This document shows positions 7,545-13,564 of a stretch of DNA of 16,266 nucleotides, piece after piece. Both the position numbers and the translations under genes were made by a program. Below the pieces are notes generated by a model that saw only the letters and a list, made by a program, of their open reading frames with translations, was not told the origin of the DNA and made no database searches. Source of the stretch: Bacillota bacterium (GTDB lineage Bacteria > Bacillota > Clostridia > Oscillospirales > Ruminococcaceae). Within the stretch, counting starts at the first letter, position 1, and every line of letters starts with the position of its first letter. The stretch is from positions 1-16,266 of the forward strand of contig JAEZQD010000101.1 in the NCBI GenBank assembly GCA_023413185.1, in the 5' to 3' direction.

Positions 7545-7877
7545 GTGGTAACAAAAAACGAACCGTTGACCGAGAGTTATTACTATATTCTGCTGTGCCT
7601 GTATAGCAAGCCCAATCACGGCTATGGCATTATGCAGGACACGGCAAAGTTATCGGATCATACGGTAAAAATCGGCTCGGGCACCATGTACGGTGCAACG
7701 AGCAACATGATGAAAAAGGGCTGGATACGCGAACAAAACAGCACAGATCCCGCCGACCGAAGAAAACGGCTGTACGAGATTACCCTTGCGGGAAAAGCAG
7801 TGCTGGAGGACGAGGTAAAACGACTAAACAGGCTGATTGGCGGATACGACATGGTAACAAGGGGTGAACTAAGTTGA
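7545..7877 (+). CDS. PadR family transcriptional regulator
   Basis: A 110-residue winged-helix repressor of the short PadR class, without a Vir_C-type C-terminal domain. Residues 8-30 (TESYYYILLCLYSKPNHGYGIM) and GSGTMYGATSNMMKKGWI form the DNA-binding core, and DRRKRLYEITLAGKAVLEDE is the wing and start of the dimerising helix. The start is GTG at 7545, preceded by AAAGGGG about 9 bp upstream. It overlaps the DUF2812 gene by 4 bp, so the two are translationally coupled. PadR-DUF2812 pairs recur in Bacillota, where the small regulator typically represses its own operon and answers to a small molecule or stress. Palindromes in its promoter fit autoregulation; the inducer is unknown. Confidence 0.93.
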   Translation: MVTKNEPLTESYYYILLCLYSKPNHGYGIMQDTAKLSDHTVKIGSGTMYGATSNMMKKGWIREQNSTDPADRRKRLYEITLAGKAVLEDEVKRLNRLIGGYDMVTRGELS

Positions 7878-8815
7878 CAGACAGGGTTAAAAGTCATAAG
7901 GTCTATGCGGCATGGGAGTATGAAAAGGAGGAGCACGACCTTAACGAGGCCTCCAAAAAAGGGCTGCAGCTCATTCGCGGCGGTAGCTTTTCCTCCGATT
8001 TTAAACGAGACAATAGTGTAAGATACGTTTATCAGCTCGATTACAACGCGGGTATCACAGATCCGCTTCGATATCGAACCGCTTTTGAAGAGCAGGGCTG
8101 GGAATACATCAATTCCACTTTTAACGGCTGGCATTACTTCCGCAAGCCATATGAAGAGGGTGTTGAGCCAAGCGAATACCGCATCTATACCGACAAACAG
8201 TCTTTGTGTCAGATGCAAAACCGCTGGCTGCGGGTAATTGGTGTTTTGTTTGCGGTTTACACCGTAATGTTTGCCCTCTATCTCATTCACGCATTTCAAA
8301 CCCTTGAGCCGAGTATATTTATGGAGAGTGGGGTATTTGCTCTGCTTTCAATCACGCTGGGGCTGGGTCTTTTAAGCATTATCAGAAGCCGAAGGGGCAA
8401 GAAAACCGCACTGCTGATTCCCATACAGATTACATTACCCGCTTCGCTGGTTATATTTATTGCGGCAATTCTGGTCGCAGGCTTTGGTCATACACAGGTT
8501 CTCTATGAAGAAAACTTCACCTACATCAACATGGAGCAAAACAAGCTGCCGATTTCCAGCGGTGAGTACACGGTAGATAGAGGTCGCGAATACCTGCTCG
8601 ATTTGGAGATGGACGCGGGGGATGGTGAGATGACAATCAACATCGTATCGGACACCGGAAAGGTGGCATATGAGTTGACCTCAGCTCGGTGCAGTATCAC
8701 CGATCAACCGGTTTATCTGGAACAGGGGCAGTATCAAACCCTTTATTACTACAACTTCGAGCAATACGACCCCATGAATTCACAGGTTCGTGTCGACTTC
8801 GTTCTGAAAGAATAA
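7874..8815 (+). CDS. DUF2812 domain-containing membrane protein
   Basis: A 313-residue protein that starts at TTG 7874 inside the padR stop (overlap TTGA), with AAGGGGTGA 8 bp upstream. Residues 1-110 are a soluble cytoplasmic DUF2812 domain (KVYAAWEYEKEEHDLNEASK, GWEYINSTFNGWHYF). Three membrane helices follow, at about 119-141, 150-170 and 180-206. The C-terminal 100 residues lie outside the membrane and look like a small beta-rich domain (LLDLEMDAGDGEMTINIVSD). The domain has no known biochemical function. Its fixed pairing with PadR suggests it acts in the response the regulator controls, perhaps at the membrane. A strong terminator follows directly. Confidence 0.88.
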   Translation: MTDRVKSHKVYAAWEYEKEEHDLNEASKKGLQLIRGGSFSSDFKRDNSVRYVYQLDYNAGITDPLRYRTAFEEQGWEYINSTFNGWHYFRKPYEEGVEPSEYRIYTDKQSLCQMQNRWLRVIGVLFAVYTVMFALYLIHAFQTLEPSIFMESGVFALLSITLGLGLLSIIRSRRGKKTALLIPIQITLPASLVIFIAAILVAGFGHTQVLYEENFTYINMEQNKLPISSGEYTVDRGREYLLDLEMDAGDGEMTINIVSDTGKVAYELTSARCSITDQPVYLEQGQYQTLYYYNFEQYDPMNSQVRVDFVLKE

Positions 8816-8823
8816 ACGAATGA

Positions 8824-8867
8824 GGCAGCCCGCCCGGGAGAATAACCTCCGGGCGGGCTGCCTTTTT
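8824..8867 (+). terminator. Rho-independent terminator of the padR operon
   Basis: Perfect 14-bp GC-rich arms (8824-8837 and 8849-8862) with an 11-nt loop, followed by TTTTT. It is one of the clearest terminators in the window. On the minus strand the downstream tract is poor, so merR may share it only weakly. Confidence 0.92.
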
Positions 8868-8877
8868 AAGTCCAGCT

Positions 8878-9864
8878 TTACTTTTCTTTTACCGGAATCA
8901 GCAGGTCCAGCTGCATCCCTTCCGGCTCAGTGTTTTCGGCACTTAGCTTTACGTGGTTAATGTAATTCAGGTGTTCCTCAAGGGACCCGAACATACACTC
9001 CCCATTATCGAGCGCGCCGTTAAACTCATACTTCTCGCTGTTGTCGACCCAATCGGCGAGCCACTGCCACTCATGAAAGTTGCCCATCTCAATCATATGC
9101 GCGGCATACAAACCGCCGGCAAACTGCTTTTTTACAAGCGGTGCGGGAGGCTCCATGTCGTCGGGGATGGTCACCCACATCTCATAACCGTGAAAGTTCG
9201 ATTCATCCACCGGGTTGGGGTGATTAAAGCCGTACAGCCGCAGGTCGGGTTTCTTTTCGCACAGCCCGCTATCGAGTACAAACCGATTGAGCGCAACCCC
9301 TGCATGATACTCCGGCTCGTCGCCGATATAATGGCTGGCGGCTACGGCCGAGGGGGGAAGATATACAATTCGGACATCGGTCAGTTTGGAAAGAGAGCTT
9401 TGTGCCTTATTTAGGTCACTCATTGGCAGTTCCTCCTTAAAACAATTGTTAAGGGAAGAAAGCGACGTGATGATGGAAAGCAGCTCGTCACTTTTTAGGA
9501 GGGTTATACTAAGCGGTAAGCTGTAATGCTCCTTTAGTCGTGTTACCAAGCCATCCAAAACCGTTTGAATTGTAGTCAGTGCGGATATCTCACACCCGAG
9601 CTCGCCTATTTTATTCTCGAATGCCCGAATTGCGACAAGCGCGTCCTCATTAACTAAAATCTCCTTTATCGTTTTTAATGGGATTCTTAGTTTTTTAAGG
9701 ATGATAATCTGCTGCAGTCTGCGCAGTGCATCCGCGTCATAGGTGCGGTACGCGTAATCCGCAGTGCGGATGCTTTGCAGCAGACCAATCTGCTCGTAGT
9801 AACGAAGCGTGCGCGTCGAGATATCATACTGCCTGGATACCTGATTGATGGTTTGTAACGTCAT
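8878..9864 (-). CDS. MerR family regulator with GyrI-like effector-binding domain
   Basis: A 328-residue protein. Residues 3-72 are a MerR winged helix-turn-helix (TINQVSRQYDISTRTLRYYE, then YRTYDADALRRLQQIIILKK), followed by a long dimerisation helix (about 75-120). Residues about 155-325 are a GyrI-like/AraC effector-binding domain: VRIVYLPPSAVAASHYIG, YEMWVTIPDDMEPP, FAGGLYAAHMIE and C-terminal MQLDLLIPVKE. This is the BmrR/TipA-like plan, in which a hydrophobic drug or metabolite bound by the GyrI fold twists the operator DNA to activate transcription. The start is supported by GGGAGG 7 bp upstream. No transporter or enzyme target adjoins it, so its own promoter may be the only nearby target. 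Confidence 0.93.
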   Translation of the reverse strand: MTLQTINQVSRQYDISTRTLRYYEQIGLLQSIRTADYAYRTYDADALRRLQQIIILKKLRIPLKTIKEILVNEDALVAIRAFENKIGELGCEISALTTIQTVLDGLVTRLKEHYSLPLSITLLKSDELLSIITSLSSLNNCFKEELPMSDLNKAQSSLSKLTDVRIVYLPPSAVAASHYIGDEPEYHAGVALNRFVLDSGLCEKKPDLRLYGFNHPNPVDESNFHGYEMWVTIPDDMEPPAPLVKKQFAGGLYAAHMIEMGNFHEWQWLADWVDNSEKYEFNGALDNGECMFGSLEEHLNYINHVKLSAENTEPEGMQLDLLIPVKEK

Positions 9865-9885
9865 GCCCTTGCCTCCCTTGATGTC

Positions 9886-9916
9886 AGTATAGCGGTTGAC
9901 GTCGCGTCAAAGTCAA
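9886..9916 (-). promoter_or_regulatory. MerR-type promoter with 19-bp spacer and operator dyad
   Basis: On the minus strand, TTGACT (9911-9916) and TATACT (9886-9891) are separated by 19 bp instead of 17. The spacer contains TTGACG-TCG-CGTCAA (9896-9910), a 6-bp inverted repeat. The over-long spacer with a dyad is the classic target of MerR activators. Transcription would begin near 9879, just before the ribosome site. Confidence 0.85.
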
Positions 9917-10282
9917 TACAAAACGATAGTTTTTGAATGCTCTTTCTTATCATAGCATCAATAGACCACACAAACAAAGTGTTTGAACGGTCTAACTGAG
10001 TGTGGTAATTCGGCTATTACAGTTATTATACACCGGTTATAAGCATATTAAAACATTTTTTACTTTTCATTGAAGCAGTAATAAATCCTACAGTAACCAA
10101 CGAACTCATTTCTTTACTGGAACGCAATATGCTTGCTGTAAGCTTATAACCTATTATCAACTCTAATCGCTTTAAGAATAGAATCCTTCATGTTTTCAAT
10201 CATCAAAAAGCAGCAAAGTCTGCTTAAAGCCGCTTTGTTCGTTTCCATTCTTTCCTTTTCCCGCATAAAGCCACTAGCTAAA
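9917..10282. other. Gene-free interval between merR and the element end
   Basis: No credible coding frame. It contains a 10-bp inverted repeat (GGTTATAAGC at 10035-10044 and GCTTATAACC at 10142-10151) and a nested pair AAGCATATT (10041-10049) / AATATGCTT (10126-10134), which could be remnants of a small non-coding mobile element. I see nothing else there. Confidence 0.4.
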
Positions 10283-10321
10283 CATCAACCCGCACAAACG
10301 CGATGTTTATGCGGGTTGATG
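10283..10321 (-). terminator. Hairpin downstream of the tRNA 3' fragment
   Basis: Perfect 12-bp arms (CATCAACCCGCA at 10283-10294 and TGCGGGTTGATG at 10310-10321). Read on the minus strand it directly follows the CCA of the tRNA fragment and is followed by GTTTAGC. It probably terminated the original tRNA transcript. The first bases of the arm repeat the acceptor sequence CATCAACCC in direct orientation. Confidence 0.5.
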
Positions 10322-10369
10322 GGGTTGATGAACAGATTCGAACTGTTGACCTATTCCTTTTCAAGGTAC
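10320..10369 (-). tRNA. 3' part of a tRNA gene (attachment-site scar)
   Basis: On the minus strand the order is: anticodon-loop-like TTGAAAA (10358-10364), stem GGAAT, variable loop AGGTC (10348-10352), a perfect 5-bp T-arm AACAG-TTCGAAT-CTGTT (10331-10347), acceptor strand CATCAAC (10324-10330), discriminator C and encoded CCA (10320-10322). There is no D-arm or 5' acceptor strand; the sequence before the anticodon loop is unrelated. The 5' anticodon strand GTACC pairs imperfectly with GGAAT, so the break lies near the anticodon, a usual crossover region for tRNA-directed integrases. The loop would read GAA (Phe), but the isotype is not reliable. The fragment is non-functional as a tRNA. I read it as the far attachment site of an integrated element to the right. 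Confidence 0.75.
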
Positions 10370-10380
10370 TAATCAGTTTT

Positions 10381-10412
10381 TTGAAAGATAAAGGCAGGGT
10401 TTCCCCTGCCTT
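10381..10412 (-). terminator. Terminator of the 62-residue coiled-coil gene
   Basis: Nine-bp arms (AAGGCAGGG at 10391-10399 and CCCTGCCTT at 10404-10412), with a T-rich stretch TATCTTTC beyond them on the minus strand. It begins 11 bp after the stop codon of the gene. Confidence 0.75.
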
Positions 10413-10422
10413 ATGCTGTGAT

Positions 10423-10611
10423 TTATTCAGCTTTTTTGTAGAGGGGTATTTTAACTTCGATTTGAGCTTGTTCTGCCCAGTCAAGCAGCATAATAACGCC
10501 GTTTCTGGTAATGGTAGCGTCCTCTTTGATGGTTTCGATATCCTCTTTGATTGGTTCGAGCTTCGCATCCAGTAGTGCTTCTATGGCTTTTAGCAGGGAT
10601 TGTTCGTCCAT
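10423..10611 (-). CDS. Small conserved-looking coiled-coil protein (62 aa)
   Basis: A 62-residue, mostly helical protein beginning MDEQSLLKAIEALLDAKLEP, followed by a heptad-like KEDIETIKEDATITRN stretch and LLDWAEQAQIEVKIPLYKK. It resembles short coiled-coil proteins often found in Bacillota prophages and integrated elements, but I cannot name a family or function. The expression signals are complete: a promoter (TAGACA, 17 bp, TATAAT) 34 bp upstream, AAGGAGGG 6 bp before the ATG, and a terminator straight after the stop. It lies immediately inside the tRNA-derived attachment scar, so it is probably the outermost gene of the element. It is the only element gene left of 11090 that seems whole. 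Confidence 0.75.
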   Translation of the reverse strand: MDEQSLLKAIEALLDAKLEPIKEDIETIKEDATITRNGVIMLLDWAEQAQIEVKIPLYKKAE

Positions 10612-10645
10612 GGGGCACCCTCCTTAAGTCGGCGGCTCTACTGCC

Positions 10646-10674
10646 ATTATACAAGCGGTTGGTCGGAATGTCTA
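10646..10674 (-). promoter_or_regulatory. Promoter of the 62-residue gene
   Basis: On the minus strand: TAGACA (10669-10674), 17-bp spacer, perfect TATAAT (10646-10651). The start of transcription would be near 10639, about 28 bases before the ATG. Confidence 0.75.
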
Positions 10675-10794
10675 GGGGTTCTATTTTAGATGCTGATGGC
10701 TTGCTTTGAACGCCTCATCTTTCCATTTGCTATTGGCGGTTGGACAAATTGTTGACTTGGAGCCTGATAAAATCTTAACACGATTGTCAGTTGG

Positions 10795-10834
10795 AAAAAA
10801 GCAGACGCCGCAGATGCTTGCGTTTTTGCGGCGT
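10795..10834 (-). terminator. Minus-strand terminator hairpin
   Basis: Arms ACGCCGCA (10805-10812) and TGCGGCGT (10827-10834) with a 14-nt loop. On the minus strand the stem is followed by CTGCTTTTTT. It is the second terminator downstream of the methyltransferase remnant. Confidence 0.6.
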
Positions 10835-10912
10835 TGAGTTTGAATCGATATTGAGTTTCATTATATTGTAGCATCGGTGTAGGTACGAATATATAATTAG
10901 GGGCAAACCGAT

Positions 10913-10960
10913 ATAAAAAACAATAACCCTGCAACCTTAACGGATTACAGGGTTATTGTT
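10913..10960 (-). terminator. Rho-independent terminator behind the methyltransferase remnant
   Basis: Perfect 13-bp arms (AACAATAACCCTG at 10919-10931 and CAGGGTTATTGTT at 10948-10960) and a 16-nt loop. On the minus strand a run of six T follows (counting the end of the stem). Its position, 130 bp after the methyltransferase stop, fits the original end of that transcript. Confidence 0.78.
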
Positions 10961-11089
10961 GGCAAATCACGTCTACGTTGATATAATAACACTATTCGGC
11001 TTGTCAGGCTTGGACTCCTGCACCCATGTCCACTATTCGGTTGTTCCGCGAAAATAAACCAGAAAAATTGACTTTGAATTTGCACGAAA

Positions 11090-11364
11090 TCAAACCTTGG
11101 CTGCAGGCAAGTGCGTACATTGTGCTTTTAACAAAGTATTTGCGCGCAGTTCAGTACGATTGGTTTTTAATATCTCACGCCTGATATATTCTACTTGTCT
11201 AAAAATCGACTCAAGCACATTAACTACGATACTATTACCCGCAAGCTTTATGGTTTTTCACGTGAGAAAATGAATTGCCCCTTTTTTGTTTGAATATTAT
11301 TAGCCATCAGCCGATTAAAGGACTCCTCGTCAAAGCCCATAAGCAAAAAACATTTGCTTTTACG
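11090..11364 (-). pseudogene. C5-cytosine DNA methyltransferase, 3' remnant with frameshift
   Basis: Read on the minus strand, codons from 11364 give RKSKCFLLMGFDEESFNRLM, the region before the last motif of C5-cytosine methyltransferases (compare the usual LTPxECFxLMGFxxxxF). The frame continues through FIFSREKP and hits TAA. The next frame, from 11248, gives KLAGNSIVVNVLESIFRQVE, the conserved C-terminal motif X (AGNSIVV). One added T before the KLAGNS codons would restore KPYKLAGNS, so a single-base deletion near 11249 is likely. The end is TGA at 11090. Motifs I to VIII, including the catalytic PCQ cysteine, are absent: the sequence right of 11364 belongs to another gene on the other strand. 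It cannot encode a working enzyme. Confidence 0.85.
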
Positions 11365-11365
11365 T

Positions 11366-12058
11366 CAGGAAAACGTGTCAAATCTGACATGGCAGGAGCT
11401 GGATGAAAAATTCGCAACGGTTCAGCTTTTCGGCAAGCTGGCAAACATTTTCGCCGACCTGCCCACCAGTGATATCCGCGACACGGGTACGTTCAAGGCA
11501 ATCACCGGAGAGGACTATATTTCCGCACAGCATAAATTTAAAGAATATTTTTCATTCAAACCGTTTGCGCGGCTCTTATTTTCCTGCAACAATATCCCTA
11601 AAAATTACAGTGACCGCAGCGACGGCTTCTACCGACGATTGATTCTGATACGCTTTGACCACACCATACCCGAGGATAAAAAAGACGGCAATCTCAAGGA
11701 AAAACTCCTGCTGGAGAAAGACGGTATCATCGCATGGGCGATGGTCGGTCTGAAACGCCTGATCGAATGCAAGTGGAAGTTCACCGAAACCGAGCGCACC
11801 CGAGCCGAACTTGCCAGCTATAAAGCCGACAACAGCAGCACCTTGGCGTTCGTGGAGGAATGCTGTACCCTCGACCCCGGCAGCGAGGTTCTGCGTGAGG
11901 AGTTGTACAACGCATATCACGAATATTGTTCAACTGTCGGATCGAAGCCTGTCTCCCAGAAACGGTTCAACAACGAACTTGAGGGTGTCAGTGGTGTGTC
12001 TCGCGGCAGCGAAGCCGTCACCCGCCGCCGCATATGGCGCGGCATCCGGCTGCTGTGA
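11366..12058 (+). pseudogene. P4/D5-type phage helicase (primase C-terminal part), 5'-truncated
   Basis: About 230 residues of the C-terminal third of a phage/plasmid primase-helicase (superfamily 3, P4/D5 family). Family sequence begins at QENVSNLTWQELDEKFATVQ and continues LFGKLANIFADLP, TGTFKAITGEDYISAQHKFK and RLLFSCNNIP, the sensor (motif C) region. FYRRLILIRFDHTIPEDKK and the C-terminal winged-helix part up to GIRLL follow. The N-terminal primase part and the Walker A site are missing, because the frame joins the reversed methyltransferase remnant at about 11357-11368. A TTG at 11354 could in principle start translation, but without Walker A there would be no ATPase. Full-length relatives have 700-800 residues. 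The C-terminus appears complete. Confidence 0.85.
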
Positions 12059-12248
12059 GCGGCTCCCGAGCGGAACTCGGAGCGGCTTTTCGCCAGATTC
12101 TATCAGGGTTTGAGCGGAATGAGCGAGTCGGCGCAACCCATTATGTCATATGGTTCGCAAGAGTAAACAGCGTAATAAGATAAAAAGTATATATGGAGCG
12201 GAATTTTCTGTTATTCCGCTCATGCCAGTCCGCAAGGAGGTTGTTTCT

Positions 12249-12599
12249 ATGCCCCAAAAAGCACCACACCCTTGTTCATATCCTCGATGCCCGAACCTTA
12301 CCACCGAGCGCTATTGCTCTGAACATAAGACCATCGCTTCCCGCGAGTATCAGAAACTCCGTGATCCAGCTACCACCGCTCGTTACGGTAGCGAGTGGAG
12401 ACGTACTCGTAACCGATACACTTCTCGACATCCACTTTGTGAACGCTGTGAACAAGAAGGGCGCTTAACTCCTGCAACTGAAGTCCACCACATCACCCCG
12501 CTTGCTGATGGTGGTACTAACGATGATAAAAACTTGATGTCCGTTTGCAAACCTTGTCATGCGATCCTTGATGAAAATCACAAAAACTTCCGACCCTAG
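12249..12599 (+). CDS. Phage HNH endonuclease
   Basis: A 116-residue HNH nuclease. The N-terminus holds a small zinc knuckle (C9, C14, C23, H26: CSYPRCPNL, RYCSEH). The central TTARYGSEWRRTRNRYTSRHP is usual for phage HNH proteins, and the nuclease has structural cysteines C64/C67 and C100/C103, catalytic EVHHITPLADGG (H80-H81), N95 and H104. The ATG at 12249 has AAGGAGG 8 bp upstream and is preferred to an earlier in-frame codon at 12150. In many tailed phages this gene lies just before the terminase genes, and the nuclease helps DNA packaging at cos sites. Here it is followed by the small terminase subunit, matching that order. It looks intact. Confidence 0.93.
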   Translation: MPQKAPHPCSYPRCPNLTTERYCSEHKTIASREYQKLRDPATTARYGSEWRRTRNRYTSRHPLCERCEQEGRLTPATEVHHITPLADGGTNDDKNLMSVCKPCHAILDENHKNFRP

Positions 12600-12952
12600 G
12601 GGCGGTCTTAATCTCTGCACCCTTTGTCCTGTGTAGCGCGGCAGGGTGTCGTACAAAAAATCCGCGATTTCAAAACATTCTGAAAAGCCCGTAAACACTG
12701 CGTTTGCGGGCTTTCGTCATGCCTATTCAAAGCATTCTTTGATTGTTTTCATTGAACACAGCTTTTTTCATTCGTTTTGCCCGGAAAATCTCTGTAGAAT
12801 CACGGATTTTGGAGGAGAAAAAGGCGGTGTAGATTGCAGGGGACAAGCAAAAAACGACGGACAACCTGTCGAAAAATCGCAGATGAGTGTCAAGAAAAGC
12901 AAACCGGGTGCATAGAATAATATTACCGTATTTTTCATAAGGGGGGATGATT
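12600..12952. other. Gene-free interval between HNH and terminase genes
   Basis: Includes a hairpin with 13-bp arms (12684-12696 and 12702-12714, one G-T pair, loop ACTGC) but no T tract. A short frame at 12646-12915 ends MSVKKSKPGA, but it lacks a ribosome site and I do not trust it. Packaging (cos) sites often lie between these two genes, but I see no proof here. Confidence 0.4.
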
Positions 12953-13564
12953 ATGCCGCGAGGCGGAGCGCGTAAGGGCGCAGGGCGCAAACCGAAGCCA
13001 CTTGCCGAGAAGTTGGCAGAGGGAAATCCGGGACACCGCCCTTTGAAAAAACTTGAGTTTGCCGGAAATGGCGGCATTAACCCTCGCCAACCTCCCGATT
13101 ATCTGCGTGTGATGGAAAAGCGTGAGCAGGAGCAGCGCCCCGGCATTCCCACCCCGACCGAGTTATATACCGAAACCATTCAGTATCTTGAGCCGACCGA
13201 CTGCCTGAATTTGATCCCGGTGTCGCTGATTGCCGATTATGCCATGGCGAAATACCACCTGCTTCATGCGCATTATGAACTCGGCAGGACGGCGACGGTT
13301 ACTAAAGCCGATAAGGGAACGAAAAAGGGCGGCGGCGAGACTTTTGCAATCACCGACTTTGCCGAAGCGATGCTGAAAATGCAGAAAAATGTGCTGGCGA
13401 CATGGGAGCCGATCTGGGATATCGTATCGCGGAATTGCGAGCGGCTGGTGACGAACCTGGAGCAAGACCTGATGGCGATTATCATTGGCGGTCGTCAGCG
13501 CAAAGCGAAACCGAAAGGAGAACCGCCCGATGGATTCTATGCAAGTACAAAAAATCCCGATTGA
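12953..13564 (+). CDS. Phage terminase small subunit, P27 family
   Basis: A 203-residue protein with the family's basic start MPRGGARKGAGRKPKPLAEK, then GNPGHRPLKK and a helical core (YTETIQYLEPTDCLNLIPVS, ITDFAEAMLKMQKNVLATWE). It ends with the basic tail RQRKAKPKGEPPDGF. The small subunit recognises phage DNA and recruits the large subunit for packaging into procapsids. The ATG at 12953 is preferred to one at 12947, because the ribosome site AAGGGGGG directly touches the first ATG but is 6 bp from the second. It overlaps the following ParB-methyltransferase gene by 35 bp. The large terminase subunit, which would normally follow closely, is not present. Confidence 0.93.
   Translation: MPRGGARKGAGRKPKPLAEKLAEGNPGHRPLKKLEFAGNGGINPRQPPDYLRVMEKREQEQRPGIPTPTELYTETIQYLEPTDCLNLIPVSLIADYAMAKYHLLHAHYELGRTATVTKADKGTKKGGGETFAITDFAEAMLKMQKNVLATWEPIWDIVSRNCERLVTNLEQDLMAIIIGGRQRKAKPKGEPPDGFYASTKNPD

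Noticed and set aside
10190..10575. Overlapping short frames on the plus strand giving phrases like DEQIRTVDLF or NRFELLTYSF
   Set aside because: These come from reading the antisense of the tRNA T-arm; such phrases are common false proteins in databases. They do support the tRNA fragment call.
10686..10934. Minus-strand 82-codon frame
   Set aside because: It runs through both minus-strand terminators, lacks a ribosome site and shows no recognisable protein pattern.
12196..12221. Inverted repeat GAGCGGAA/TTCCGCTC ahead of the HNH gene, considered as an operator or terminator
   Set aside because: Only 8 bp with no T tract on the plus strand and no promoter elements near; could be chance.
12646..12915. 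Plus-strand 89-codon frame before the terminase
   Set aside because: No ribosome site, and its middle contains the hairpin at 12684-12714; composition unlike the adjacent phage proteins.
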